DNA of 64,000 nucleotides from Dillenia suffruticosa (lineage: Eukaryota; Streptophyta; Magnoliopsida; Dilleniales; Dilleniaceae). Location: NCBI GenBank assembly GCA_033439265.1, contig JAVTVX010000030.1:4962501-5026500 (forward strand). The letters run 5' to 3'. Positions 22,410 to 35,737 of this stretch are shown piece by piece. How positions within the stretch are numbered: the first letter of the stretch is position 1; every line of letters begins with the position of its first letter. The position numbers were made by a program, and so were the translations under genes. The notes under the pieces are model-generated. The model did no database searches, was not told the origin of the DNA, and saw nothing but the letters and a program-made list of their open reading frames with translations.

Positions 22410-24000
22410 CTTCTAACAAAGTGTTATCAGAATCAAGTTGAAGTGGTCTTTAGAGTGTTGTGAGAAAAATGTTGTCAAAAAGAGCTACTTTGTCATTTCA
22501 ATATCCCAATTTTAGCAAACTCAATTATGATAATTGGGTTATGAAGATGAAGGTCATTTTTGGATCCTAAAGAGTTTGGAATATTGTAGTGAGATACTCT
22601 GAGGAACCTCAATAGTCTTCGGAGCAGTTGCGGCAAAAAGCCTTAGAGGAGAGAAAGAAACATCAATGCATACAAATGATCATTTTCAAGGATTGAATGA
22701 TGATATGTTTGAGAAGATTACCCGAAGACTACATCCAAACAAGAATGAGATTGTGTACAAAGTACTTTTATGGGAGTTGATAAAGTGAAGAAGGTGAAAC
22801 TTCAAACTCTAAAGGGCTGAGTTTGTATCACTCTTTATGAAAGAGAGAAAAGGATTTTAGCTTATCTCCTATGGCTGCGGTGAATCAAACGAGAAGAGTT
22901 GGATAAGATATCTAAGATAGTCGTGTAGTGCAGAAAATCCTTCATTCACTTAAAATTTAGTCATGTGGTGGTGGCTAATGAAGAGTCCAACGACTTGGAG
23001 AATTTATCTATTGATGAACTATGAATCCTTACGCGTTGGTGAAGAAGGTTGAATTGTGTTGTGAGGAATAGAGCAAGTTTTACAAGCAAAAGTAGCTGGA
23101 TCCAATTATGGATCTAATCAATAAAAGCCAACCTCACAGTAGTGGCTGTGGTTATGGATGAGGACGTGATCAGGAAGAGGAAATTGTGGTCAAATTTCTC
23201 TCGCAATAAACAAAAGAAGAGATCATAGTAGAGGAAAAGGAAGAGACTACAACAAATGGATAATGCAATTTTTATCTCACAAGAGTGCTACACAAAAGTT
23301 GTTTTGAAAAAATTTCAAATGTCATAGTGTAAGTCTCTGAACACACCACAAGGAGGAGGATGGAGCCGACAACAGAGGTCCAACATCATTCAGGAGCCTT
23401 GCGAGAAGCTTTAGGTGTTTGACATGAACAAAACTAGACATCATGCTTTTTGTTCAAGCAATCAACCATTTTATGGATGATCCCACCAATTCACACATGA
23501 AAGCAGTCTACTCTTGATCTTGAAATATTTTATTCATTCAGTGATGAATTCAAGTTGATTAGATTTTCTGATAGTGATTTTGCTGGTGGTACCATTAATT
23601 AGAAAAACGATATTGGTTATATGTTTTTAATGGGAAACAATTTATTTATTGGTGTTGAAAGAAGCAGCCTATAGTCAATATATCATCTTGTGAATCTGAG
23701 CATATTGCAACTACATCTTGTGGTTGCCATGCCATTTGGTTGAGGCAACCGCTAAGAGAACTACAATTTAGACAAATCTAGTGCAATGCACATCAGCGCA
23801 AGCATCGATGAAAAATCTAAAGCAAACATATTGACATAAGATTTCGAGAATGGGTCATGAAAATGGAGATGAAATTGGAACATATGAAATTTGTTGATCA
23901 GATTGCTGATTTATTCGCAGAGCCCCTCAATTGGAAGCTTTTAGAAGATTCATAAGCTCGAAGAGCTTAGAGGAAGTCGAGTTTGGGTGCAAAGGGGGAA
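22410..24000 (+). mobile_element. Ty1-copia relic, gag joined to RNase H
   Basis: GTGTTATCAGAATC near 22420 resembles a decayed initiator-Met primer site. A gag-like stretch (FQYPNFSKLNYDNWVMKMKV at about 22498) follows, then many stops. At about 23555-23760 RNase H motifs appear (FSDSDFAGGT, IGYMFLMG in shifting frames). A purine tract AAAGGGGGAA ends at 24000, directly before TGTTAACAATTG, the likely 3' LTR start. Protease, integrase and most of the RT are absent. The element is dead. Confidence 0.65.
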
Positions 24001-24540
24001 TGTTAACAATTGAACTTAATAACAGCGCAATGGATATTCAAAAAATATCACTTCTTTTTGATATTTGAAGAGTCAAATCTCATTTGTTTTGGATTACTTA
24101 TATCTCATTTTTAAATTATGCGGGTCTAGTGTCTAATGTACAAAACTATTCATGATATCAATTTTCTGCAAGCTAGACCAATTAGAAATGGTTAAATGGT
24201 CCAAAATGAGATCATTGTGTCTTAATGTGTTTGTTTAATCTTTGTATTGTCATGAATGTTGGGGAGATATTTTGCTCTTATCAGTGTTATTTAGTTGCAT
24301 AACCCCTATTTTGTTTAGTGTAAATAAAATGCAATACACAAGTATTGGAGTAAAAAAATCAAGAGAGGTAAGGGTAGAGAATTTGGATTTCGTAAATAGA
24401 AATGGTAATATTTTCTATATTGAATATGTAATTTTATTTTGCAAAATGTTCTTTTTTTTCCCCTCTCTCTTCTTGTGCAAACAAGTGCAATTTAGAGTAA
24501 GAGTTCATTTATGTTTTTAACAAGCTTAGGTGTTAATATA
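24001..24540 (+). repeat. Probable 3' LTR of the copia relic
   Basis: It begins TGTTAACA immediately after a polypurine tract. The right end cannot be set with confidence, and no convincing 5' partner was found near 22.2-22.4 kb. Confidence 0.35.
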
Positions 24541-24624
24541 TATATTGTTTAGTCAATGAGTTATATTTTGACATCACCCTCTTCCCCTTAGACATCTCAA
24601 GTTAAAGTCTCTCTTATACATACA

Positions 24625-24676
<52 letters not shown>

Positions 24677-26642
24677 ACTTCATTTTGAAACAAGTAAGTA
24701 ATGACTATCGAAGAGCACTTAGCCGACAAATGATTTTCATACAAGAGATTTATGGGCGCTCAAGCTCAAGGAATCCGAGGATGGATAAGCATGTGGCATA
24801 TGTAACTCCAAACACTATACCGACAAATGTACTAAAATTCAAAAGGCTTGGAGAACCCCTTTTCTTTCTCTTAGGCCTTGAGATTCTTTATCTGTCACTT
24901 TCATGGGCCATGAATATCCTTCATGTATTACCTTGGTATTTGAAAAACTTGGTGCACTGCTTATGCAAGCCAGGCTGATTATTGCAAAAGATAAAGGGAG
25001 ATTGAAACAATATGCAAAATATGGTGAAAACGTTGCAGATCATTATGTCGCCCATTGTAACATGTAGAGTGAGCAAAGAAGAGAAGAGATTGATTAAATG
25101 ACGCAGATTTAGTTTTCGATAACTAGGGCATTGCAAGGACTCACAAACAAATTGAATGCTTCAGAAAATACAATTCATTTTAATTACCAGCATCACAATT
25201 CAATTTACTTCAAGCAACATTTAGATCAAAGAAGAAAAAACACCAGTGCATGGTTCCCTTCGTAGTGTAACTACAATTTTGAGCCAGTGAAAGGTCTAAT
25301 AAATGAAATGGACAAAGCCCAAAAGAATGTGTACTATAAACAAAAATGTACTTGAATGAATTATGACTGTCCAATAACATAAAGGACGACACATGGAGGC
25401 TCTTGAGAGGATGAATGTTGGGGCTCAGGGGTCATCATTAAGGCCTGACCCAATTCGATGCAATTTCTAAAAGGTGGTCTAAGAGGTCTCATTTGGAGAA
25501 CAGGCTAATAAAGAATGACTTTCACTTTAATCCTTCGTCTAATCAAAATCAGGTTTCGGCCCTGATAGAATGAAAATTCAAAACGAGAAAAAGACTTACA
25601 CTACTATTATGTCGTCGAGATAAGTTTAGTTTTCGAATTTAAATTAAGAAAAGTACAAATTTTCTATTTTATAGTATGCTTACTCCTACGTCTGGACATG
25701 GTATAAGAATAACCAATAGCCTATGATCCAGTTACATATCACTAAACTCTCTTAATTAAAATTTTAAATTTGAATTTTGAGAATGAAAGTAGATACCGGG
25801 AGAGTCAACTCTTAAATTAGTCCTTACAGTTATTTGAGGTGAATTAGTTGATTTTTCGATCACTGATGATAAGGTACAAAAAAAAAAAAAAAAAAAGAAA
25901 ACCAAAGAGCGTAAGGATAATGTTTTTTTTTGTCAAGTGACTGTCACGTTGAATTTGTGTTCTGCAGATGAAGACTACCTATCCTTTTCGGGCGTCTTGA
26001 GTTGAAATCCTTTGTCTCCAATTATGCTCGACTTCTAAGCATCTCTTGTAATTGCTTTTAACTACACCGTGACCTTCAATAACTATCTCACGATCTTTAA
26101 TAACGACTTGGTATACCAATGATCAGTTGATCTAATAGAATGTGGTGCTAGATCCCTTAATTAAGATCATGAGTTTGACTTGTAACTTAGCATGAAACAA
26201 ATTACGTTGGGAGGGTACCCCTTAAATGGGTAATTGTAAATTTCGGACCGATTTAGTTAGAGTATGATTCCAAATACTAATTAATATAATACCAAAAAAA
26301 AAATAACAACTCAGTATCACGTTTTCGCTATTCCATGAAATTTAATAATAGGTGATAACCTAAGTTTTACGGAAATCAAAACGGAGAAATGGAAACATAT
26401 ACAAAATAATACGAAAAAATGATATTTATAAGATTACAAAAAAATAGAAATGAGGAAAAAATATAAATATAAAAAATATAAAAATTTTATATAAATACTG
26501 ATTATTTAATAGAAATAATAGAATAGTCATTTTTTATAATAAAAGTATAAATTGATCAAATATTTAATTATTAATTATAAGATAAATAAAATAAAAAATA
26601 AAAAATTATAATTAAATAAACAAATAATCCATTTAACATGAG

Positions 26643-26683
<41 letters not shown>

Positions 26684-27320
26684 TTTTATATAAATATTGA
26701 AACGTTTTGAAAACGTGAAATGCTAGTGTTGCAAATTTTAAGTATTGCTCACGTTGAATGATCTTCAATAATGACCCAAAAGTTCACAAATAACTACAAA
26801 AAATTCGAAAAACAAAGATTGTATGAAGCAATTTTGATATAATTGTTTTGTTGAATAAAGTTGAATCATACATAAAAGTTCTAAAAATTTAATTTTTGAT
26901 ACAAAAAACAATATGTAATTTGAATTTCTATTAGGAAAGTTATAACTTACATTATTAAAACAAACCCTTGTGTGAAAACATTAAGATAGTTAATAACAAC
27001 AAAAAATGGCTCCAAAATCTAAATGAATCCAAGTCTGGCCAACTGAGATAGTGCCTCAAAGTCTCAAAGAGGAGAGTGATTTACAAATAAGTGTTATTCA
27101 GCTTCAATTGTTAGTTAAATAAGTGTTTCTATTTAAACCAGATTAACACCCGACCCAATACCCAAAATAATGTCTGTCACGGCTTATTGAATTAATTCAA
27201 CAATCAAGACTTTATTTTGAACATGATTCTGCATTTCAATGTTTATGAATAAAATTGAAGCTGAATAATAAGTTGTTCGGGTAGAGAGAAAGAGAAACAG
27301 AAACTGAAAGAGAAAGCTGA

Positions 27321-27383
<63 letters not shown>

Positions 27384-27873
27384 TCTTTGGGTCTATATCT
27401 TCTACATTAAAGCAGTCAATGAATTGAATTGGAGCAAATTCATAATTCATGATAGAGAAAGAAAGCCTCCAGGCACCAAATGATCCAAAAATTAAACAAT
27501 GTATTTTCTACTGGGTAGCATTTCAGACATCATTGAACGTGGAAAGAAATTGGAATAGGTTGCCAGGAAACTTCAAGGGAAATTCATTTCAACTTCAAAG
27601 TGACATTGCTTGTGTTGACCCAAGTCTCTTCTTGGTCTACCTCCTCTCTTTTGGTCATTTTTAATTCCCATAAATATAAACGAAAACAATAATGAGAGTG
27701 ACTTTTTATATTTCTTTTTGATCAAACTCTCATGGTATAGAGGTAGGGTAATATCTTAATAGGTTTGGATTGGATTAATCAGATAAAACTCAGATACTGA
27801 TTTATGAAACCAAAAAGTATAGACTCTTTAATAACTTCGTTTGAAAGAGAAAACAATATTATTTTTTTCTAAA

Positions 27874-27910
<37 letters not shown>

Positions 27911-28880
27911 CGTATTGTGTTCATTTCAATTTTTGATTTTTTTTTTATACTTTTATAAAACGTTATTGGTATGATACTTTAATTGACCAAATACGAAATT
28001 TTTGAGAAGATGACAAAAAAAGAAACTTTCTGTGGTAAGTATGATTTATTATTGTGTTTACTATTTTATACTTAATATGGATGTACTTTACAATTTTTTA
28101 ATATGATGTCTCTATTTATATATTAATATATATTTATTTGTTTTGATGTATTTCAAAGATTGACATTGAAATCATGCATTTGGCTTTATCAATTGAATTC
28201 TTCAATTTTGAAAATTTTGATGAGACTATTAATTTTGAAAAGGTGCCAAGGGATTCAATCATGGATTTAATTAGTTGCTATGATGAATTACGTTGGCTCA
28301 TCTATAATTCTGTTAGTGGGTCCTGCAAGTAATATAAAAATTAGAGCTGAAAGTTCATTCCCATGCAAGAGTAGTGGAATGGTCATACTAGCTTTTCTTA
28401 AAAAAAAAAAAAAAAAAAATACACTGCTGTTATGCCTTCATATGCTCATTATGACTTATGAAGTCTCCTATCTAATTATAATATTTCATTACCTTTATTC
28501 ACTTATTTATTTTAGTATATATCTATCCAAAGGAAAAGATTTGTTAGTAAAATAGAAATAAAGAAAGATACGAATGATAATAATATTTATCATAAGAAAA
28601 GAAAAGAGAATAAAGGAATTAAAAAAAAAAAAAAACAATTAGAACAGAACATTCTGCTTATTCCTTTTGGCCGCCACCTTGTCTTACTTCGGCAATGATA
28701 TTGAATTGGTTGGAATAGACTTAAGAGTTATCCATGCAAATTAAAATAAGTACGCAGGGTTAGAATTTCTAGTATGCTGAGTTGCATTCTTCTATTTTTA
28801 ATCTTTTCATGTAGACTAGCGTACTGAAGTTCTATCTGTGTTTGGTGTGATTATTTTTGTTATTGTTCTAGTTTTGTTCC
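24541..28880. other. Intergenic stretch rich in simple repeats
   Basis: Microsatellites: (CATA)n(TA)n at 24616-24676, (TA)n at 26645-26680, (TA)n(GA)n at 27321-27380 and (CT)n at 27876-27909. SINE-like copies (+) lie at about 25740-25865 and, as a partial tail, 27755-27805. Reading frames over the repeats are artefacts. No gene was recognised. Confidence 0.6.
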
Positions 28881-28889
28881 TTTTATATC

Positions 28890-31720
28890 TGTCTTCATGT
28901 AGAGAGAAAATTACCGATTTTAATATGTTAGGAAAAAGGAAAAAAAAACATTCATTATTTTATGCCTCAAATATGGTCATGCAACAACAAAACCGAGAAA
29001 GGAGGTTTGAAAAATATCCCGAACTGATTTTTTTATTTGCTTGTGACTGAATAAAATAATATAAGTTACTAATGAAAAAAAAATTATGAATCTCATCTAT
29101 CTAACTGATTTTAGTTTATTCCTTGAAGTGGATGCAGTAACTTATGATAATTCTCAATATAAACAACGAAGTGGAAAGGGTCATGGTCATGGCTATGGTG
29201 TGGCCGCGATCGAAATGTTTATTGTAATAATCGTTGTAATCATGCAAATTTATCGAACAATCAGAAGTAGAAAAATTATGATGAAAACAAGGAAGAGAGA
29301 ATTATTCCTATAAAAAGGTGAAGAGGATGTATGTCTTATTAACAGTACTATAACAAATATAATATTTAAAAATAAGAATTATCGTTCTCATCCGAAAATG
29401 AGAGAAATAATTGTTAATATCATAAATAGTAGTGTTCAATTAATTGAAGCTTCCGACATACAAATATATGTTTCTTTGGGGGAATGAAATTGTTATACAT
29501 AACACACTGTACTAAGTCTCGAAGACAACGTTAAATTTTAAAAATATCTTCCGCAATTGTTATTATTTTGAGACAATTAATAACACAAATATTGAATATT
29601 TTTGTATTATAACTATCATTTTTGGGGTGATACGTATGATAGAATAATTGTCTTCTCTTTCTTTTAATCTATATTACACTAAAATTAGTACAATTGAAAT
29701 ATACTATTTAGTAAACCAAAAGTTTTCTAACCAAAATGCATTATCATTATGGCATGATTAATTGGGTCATAGTACACTGTAATGACGCAATGAATTATAA
29801 AAAAAATTCTACCGAACATCTATTGAAAAATCTGACAATTTTTCAATTTCATGAATTTTCATATGCTATAGATTATTAAGAAAAACTAATAATAAAATCA
29901 TTGCCAAATAAAAATGGAATTGAATCTCTTGGATTTTTGAATCGAATACATGAAGATATATATATGGACCGATCCATCAACCATGTGGACTATTTAAATA
30001 TCTTATAGTTTTAATTGATACGTTTACAAGATGGTCGTATGTGTGTTTATTATCAAAATCTGACATTTTCGAGATTGATTACTCAAATAACTTGATTATG
30101 AGAACAATTCACTTATTATACTATCAAAACAATTCAGTTTGATAATGCTAAGAAATTTACATCCCAAATATTTAATGATTATTGCATGTCTACTGAATAA
30201 AGGTTGAACATCTTTTTGCTCAGGTTTATACTCAAAATGGTCTGACTGAGTCATTTATTAAGCATTTTCAATTGATTGTGCAACCATTACTTATAAAAAT
30301 CAAACTCCTTGCATATGTTTGGGGACATGTAATTTTACATGCATCAGTATTTATTCACATTAAACCCACTGGTTATAACAAATTCTTCCCCTTGCAATTG
30401 GTTTCTAGACAACAACCAAATATATGCACTTTTCCATGTGCTATATATATTCCTATTACTCCCTCACAAAGAACTAAAATGAGGCCTATTTGTGTTAGAT
30501 ATGAATCTCTTTCTATTACAAAATATCTTGAGCCATCTATAGGGGATATTTTTACGACTCGATTTGCTGATTGTCATTTGGATGAAACAATTTTTCCAAT
30601 TTTAGGGAAGATAATACAAAGAAAGAAAAGTTAAAAAAAGAGATTATCAAAAGTAATCTATCATTATTTCATATTGATTTTTATACAAAATATTGTGAAC
30701 TAAAAGTTCAATAAATAATTCATTTGCAATAGATTACAAATCAACTGTCAAATCATTTTTCTGATCTAAAACGATTAACTAAATCACATGTCGCCACCGA
30801 AAATGCAATTATTAGAATTAATGTTTCTGAAATATCATATCAAAGTGCAATTCATGCCTATCAATACTAGACCTCCTATAGTTTTTACTATGAACTTATT
30901 AACAAAATATAGTTCCACTCCCGACCAAAAGATATTGAAACGGAGTTAAGCATATCCTACAAGATTTTCAAGAAATAATTGTAAGGGTTTATTTTATTCA
31001 AATGAATTAAATGCACAATTAGTTTGATATGTAGATACAGAATATTTATTTGATCCACACAAAACTCAATTTCAAACGGGTTATGTATGTACATGGTGGT
31101 ATGTCTATATTTTGAAAATCTATGAAACAAACTATAATTGCCACATTTTTTAATCATGTTGAGATATTAACAATTCTGAATCAAGTCATAAACATGTGTG
31201 ACTCAGATTAATTATCAATTATATTCAAGAATCACGTAGTTTGTCAACCGGTAAGAAAACTATAATTGTATTACATGAGGATAATGTGGCATATATAGTT
31301 GAATTAAAAAGTGGATACATAAAAAGTGATAAGAATAAAGTATATCTCTTAGAAATTATTTTTCACGTATAATCAACTATAAAGTAGAGATATTAATATT
31401 CAAAAAATTCAATCAAATAACAAACTTATAAATTAATTCACAAAGGCATAACTCACTATAATATTTGAAAACAATGGTTCACAAGATTATAATACAACAC
31501 CATAAAGATATTAAATGATGCCATCATGATAAGAGCATTATATGAAAATTATATGTATAAGGAAGGATATACTCTTTTTTCTTACTTTTTGTCTCGGTGG
31601 ATTTTTCCTTAGTAAATTTTAAACGAGACATATACTTTATATAATAAATATAAAAGGAAAAGCGTGAAAAATATTAAGAAATTTGAATAAATGTTCATAA
31701 ATAATATATTTTTAATATGT
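28890..31720 (+). mobile_element. Degenerate Ty1-copia element (gag, integrase, RNase H remnants)
   Basis: Domains follow in copia order despite many stops and shifts: gag C-terminus (YASNMVMQQQNRERRFEKYP, about 28964-29023) and a Gly/His-rich tail (GKGHGHGYG, about 29178); a GAG-pre-integrase relic near 29735-29900; the integrase core around 30120-30260 (ending YTQNGLTESFIKHFQ); and the integrase C-terminal stretch with TPSQRTKMRP and LEPSIGDIFTTRFADCHLDE (30451-30585). An RNase H tail (LHEDNVAYIVELKSGYIK, about 31272) follows, and then an LTR-like CT-rich stretch near 31560-31640. The RT region is missing. The longest open piece is 30272-30634. Non-functional. Confidence 0.75.
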
Positions 31721-32397
31721 GATTATTGGTTTTTGATTTTCTAATTGACTCTTGATTTTTTGAGTTGTTATATTTAATAAACGTGACTTTTAATTTGCCA
31801 TTTAATGAAAGTAGGTTTTTGTATTTCTTTTTAAGTGTCTGTATATAGACTCATTTGTAAGCTGATTCGGCACAAAAAGAAGAGAAAATGCTAAAAAGAG
31901 GATCAGGGTAATAATTTTCCTCTAAACCTTGTTTTATAAATTTTCACTTGTAGTTAAATGGCTAATTCAATAATAATGACTGGGTTCGAATTTCAAATTT
32001 GTACTTTCCAGGTAATAAGACAACAATCTCTCTTGGTAATAGGACGACAATCTCTCACTCTCTCCCACATAGATTTTGACAATCTCTCTTTAGGTATACA
32101 CTATTAAATTTGTTAAGTGCATAAAATAAATCAGAAATTAGTATTCAAAATATACATCTGGCAAATCTCATATGTTAATTTAAAATTTATTTAAAATAAA
32201 ATATATTTTTATGAGATTCACTATAATTCAAATATTTGAAATACAATTTAGATATTTGAACAGAACAATAGCCCATTGCACATACTCTTCTATTTCTCAT
32301 AAAAAAACATAAAAATTTTCTAATATTCTCGCTATTATTAAAATATTAATTCTAGTTAAATTATAATTATAGAGTTAAAAATTAATAATCCGTATTT
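31721..32397. other. Intergenic, no clear feature
   Basis: AT-rich. AATAAGACAACAATCTCTC and AATAGGACGACAATCTCTC form a short tandem duplicate near 32013-32057. Confidence 0.4.
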
Positions 32398-32860
32398 TCA
32401 AGTTCTTGTGCATGGTATTACTAATTTACCCTCATTTTGACCGTAATCACAAGAATTAGCAGACGAAACCCGCATTGACTGCACGGCTGCTGATAGGGCA
32501 ACACAATCAACGGCCAGGGATTGCCAACAATGCAAAAGCACAATCTCAACCTTGCAAATCCCCAAAACCCCTTCTGAAAGCATCCTTCAACATTGACGTG
32601 TCATGCGGGTCCCACACTCAATTCGGCTTTCGATTCACGATAACCTGCTGTTGTACCATGTGGGTCTGTCTCTGGACCAAGAAGACCAAAATACCCTCGC
32701 ACTTCAGCCGGAGAAGAGACAAAATTGAGGGCAAGTTTTGGAAAAATGAAAGGTCGAAGCGTATCGGGTCGTGGATTCCGGTGTCAATGCCTTGTTTTGT
32801 CACACATTTTACCTTAAGGTTGATTTGATGCCGCGTGTAAAGGGCAAAACAAAGGCAATA
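32398..32860. promoter_or_regulatory. GC-richer promoter-like island
   Basis: It contains TGACGTGTCA (32594-32603), an ACGT-core bZIP site, within otherwise less AT-rich sequence. A 117-codon open frame (32475-32828) crosses it but has no recognisable domain and overlaps frames on the other strand, so it is not called a gene. Confidence 0.3.
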
Positions 32861-33204
32861 AATAACCGCCAGAAGCTTTGGTTGTCGGATTCTTAACCTT
32901 TTTTTCTTTTAGTACGAGATTGTCTTTTACTTTTAATCATTTTTCTTTAATTTAGACTGCAATCAGATCAATTTTATTTATAAATAACTGCTAATAACAT
33001 AATTTAAGTTCTCCATTAATCGAATTAAAGATGTCAATATCAATCGACATTTCAACTTTCACAAAAGGGAGGAATTATTTTAGGGAGATGGGTCCATGTG
33101 TCGCTTTTATCTTTTTAATTTATAATTTATATATATTACAAATTATTTATTTTGATTTAAGATAAATAAGAATAATATAAATTCATTGTATCTAATAGTA
33201 TACC

Positions 33205-33360
33205 TTCTATTGATCTATCAATATATAAATTATTTTATTAATCTATTTGAATATTTTGAAATTCAATTTAAAAGTTAATTCTCTGTTTTTTTATTTTTAA
33301 AATTTAAATTTAAGAATTTTATTAAAAGAATCAAGTTTCATACTATTAAAACACGAGACA
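33205..33360 (-). mobile_element. SINE-like dispersed repeat copy
   Basis: It has the same block order, in reverse orientation, as the copies at 4.4, 46.1 and 47.3 kb: ATTCAATTTAAAAGTTAATTCTC, the poly-T/A core TTTTTTATTTTTAAAA, then TTAAGAATTTTATTAAAAG. Confidence 0.45.
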
Positions 33361-33429
33361 TCGGTTATTTGGTAATATATCACAGATTATTTATTTTGAT
33401 TCAGGGTGAATGATGATGACACATACTCA

Positions 33430-33920
33430 CTCCACTAAGATAATTTACTCGCAAAAGAATGCATGAAAGTGACACATGGCAATCCAAGGGAGTGTTGATT
33501 AATGCCACGTTTGTAGTTGTTATTCGCAAACAAAAAAATGGAAAGCCACACCACATGAATTCAAGAGGCTAAAGTGTTGAAGTGAGTAGTCACTAGTCAT
33601 CGCCACACCGTGGGGTTGTGGGTACGTGAATGTGAGATATGTGGCAGAAGGCAGCGCCCTGGGACAATGAACAATGTTGGTCGAGGGAGAACAAGGCCAT
33701 CTGATGGTGCATGGGTGTCATGTGCCCTTCTATATTAGTGACCCGACAACAACGCGCCGCACAAACCCCCACGTGTCAGTATCTTAGACTTAGACCTCCT
33801 CTCCACCTTGTTTCGCTCAACAACCTCATTCCCCTTTTGTCCTAACTTTCTCCACGCGCCTTTTCTGCTCACTCCTTGTCTGTATATGTATTTTCACCTA
33901 AACAATGCAATCTACGAAAC
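33430..33920 (+). promoter_or_regulatory. Promoter-like segment beside a retrotransposon insertion
   Basis: GC-richer sequence with an ABRE CCACGTGTCA (33769-33778), a second ACGT core GCCACGTT (33503-33510), TATA-like CTATATTAG (33730) and TGTATATGTATTTTC (33880), and a CT-rich leader-like run. The copia element at 34025 lies immediately downstream and no gene follows, so it may be an orphaned promoter. Inference only. Confidence 0.3.
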
Positions 33921-34024
33921 TCTATTCAAGAAATGATTCATTTAATACAATCTTTTTATTTTAAATTTTAAAGTCAAATTTAATTAAAAAATTTAAAATT
34001 TTATCTCATTAAATTAATTATATG

Positions 34025-34224
34025 TGTTAGAAGATAATTTATTAAAAGAATGATTTTGTCATGTCTTTAAATAATTGTATTCCACTATATATAAAAAATT
34101 ACAAGAGTATACACATGCACAATAATGACTATATACATTATTGGTTATTAAACTAAATATAAGATTAAATATAGGAGGTCAAATATTCAATCAATCAATC
34201 AATTAATCAATCAGTATTCTATCA
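34025..34224 (-). repeat. 3' LTR of the minus-strand copia element
   Basis: About 200 bp with TG...CA ends. It is the downstream LTR relative to the element's own direction and contains CCACTATATATAAAAAATTA (TATA-like). Confidence 0.85.
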
Positions 34225-34329
34225 TATCCCGCAGTCGAAACGGGAGGAGGTCGGATGTTCACACTGGACCGAAAATCAATGAAGGGGGATAAAAGTAAAC
34301 CCTTTGTGAAAATGTCGGTATACAGATAA

Positions 34330-34870
34330 GTAGAGGGTATATGAAACACTTTAACTTGTCCCAACACTATCTTCTCGGACAAAATATATGTCTAATAAAA
34401 TGTGTTTAATGCGCTGATATTTGACCGGATTATTAGACAAATAAACGGCACTTACATTATCGCAGTAGACCAATGTAGCCTTAGATAATGGATAGTGAAA
34501 TTCAAGAAGAAGGTTTTGTAGCCAACAAGTCTTAGCCACTGCATTGGTGACACTGCGATATTCAGCTTCGGTATTAGAGCAGGAAATAGTAGTCTGTCGT
34601 ATGGAGGAGCAGGAAATTAAGTTGCTACAAAAAAAAACACAGTAGTCGGATGTGAAACGTCTATTGTCAAGACAACCACCTCAATTTATATCTAAATAAA
34701 CAGTCAGATTATCGGTGAAGAAAGAGTAGAGCTGTAAACCATGATAAGGGGTGTCATGAATGTATCGTAAAATACGTTTGAGTGCTCGAAAGTGAGGTTC
34801 TTTGGGATCACGCATAAAAAGACACACTTGTTGAACTGCATAAGCAACATTCGGTCAAGTAAAAGTGAGA
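34330..34870 (-). pseudogene. Copia RT C-terminal/RNase H remnant
   Basis: On the minus strand it reads PNVAYAVQQVCLFMRDPKEP, LKRILRYIHDTPYHG, SNTEAEYRSVTNAVAK and LVYCDNVSAVYLSNNPVKYQ in broken frames: the connection and RNase H motifs of Ty1-copia. The longest open piece is 34351-34539. Confidence 0.8.
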
Positions 34871-34921
34871 TACTGAATAGCTCCTGAAGGTAGCAATAAA
34901 GAGATGGATCAAATCGACAAC

Positions 34922-35330
34922 TTATAAAGCCAATAGAGGTGATAAAAGTAGCAAACCTTTGGTATAATGCCTGTTTGAGTTTGTAAAGAGACTTTTGAGA
35001 CGACAGATGTAATCTGGGTGACTATCATTGACAAAACCAGATGGTTGATGCATGTATACTGGTTGTTGAAGATGACTATGTAAGAAGGCATTTGGATGTC
35101 CAGTTGATAGATGAGCCAAGATCTGGAGACTGCGATACTCAAAAACTATACGAATAATGGCAAGTTTGACAATGAGGTTGAAAGTTTCATCATAGTCTAG
35201 ACCAACCTGTTGAGAAGTACCAACAGTGACCATATGAGCCTTATGGCGTATGACATTGCCATCTGAGTTAAATTTATCTCTGAAAATCTATTAAGAATTA
35301 ACAATATTAATTCTTAAAGGCTGAGAAACA
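34922..35330 (-). pseudogene. Copia reverse transcriptase N-terminal remnant
   Basis: The open piece 34922-35233 contains the RT opening (GLDYDETFNLIVKLAIIR, NAFLHSHLQQPVYMHQPSGF). The sequence then breaks and resumes only in the connection domain, so the catalytic YVDD segment appears to be deleted. Confidence 0.8.
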
Positions 35331-35737
35331 AGATCCCAAGTATCATTTTTAATAAGAGTATTATATTTTTTAAGCATGGCTTATTGTTAGTCTGGATTTT
35401 GAAGAGTTTGTTTGTAACTACGAGGAATGGAGGAGCTAGTATGAATATGAAGGGAAAATGGTTGTTTTGATTTGAATATGTCATGTTGACTACGTGTGAC
35501 CATAGGATGACATGGGGGAGGAGGAAGGGGAGTAGGAGGGTTAGGTGAGAGAGAGTGTGTAGGAGAGAAAGGAGGAGTGGGTGTTAAGATGCCAGAAGAA
35601 AGCTAAGATGCCACATGGATAGAAGATGATGAAAAGGGAAGAATCTGGTGAGAGAAAGGAGAAGACGTATCATTGATGGGATTGAGGAAATTGTATGAGA
35701 TGATAGTGGGTGTATATTGTGATACAAAAGGAAATCC

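Noticed and set aside
27184-27450. 88-codon minus-strand frame
   Set aside because: Driven by the (TA)n(GA)n repeat; no domain.
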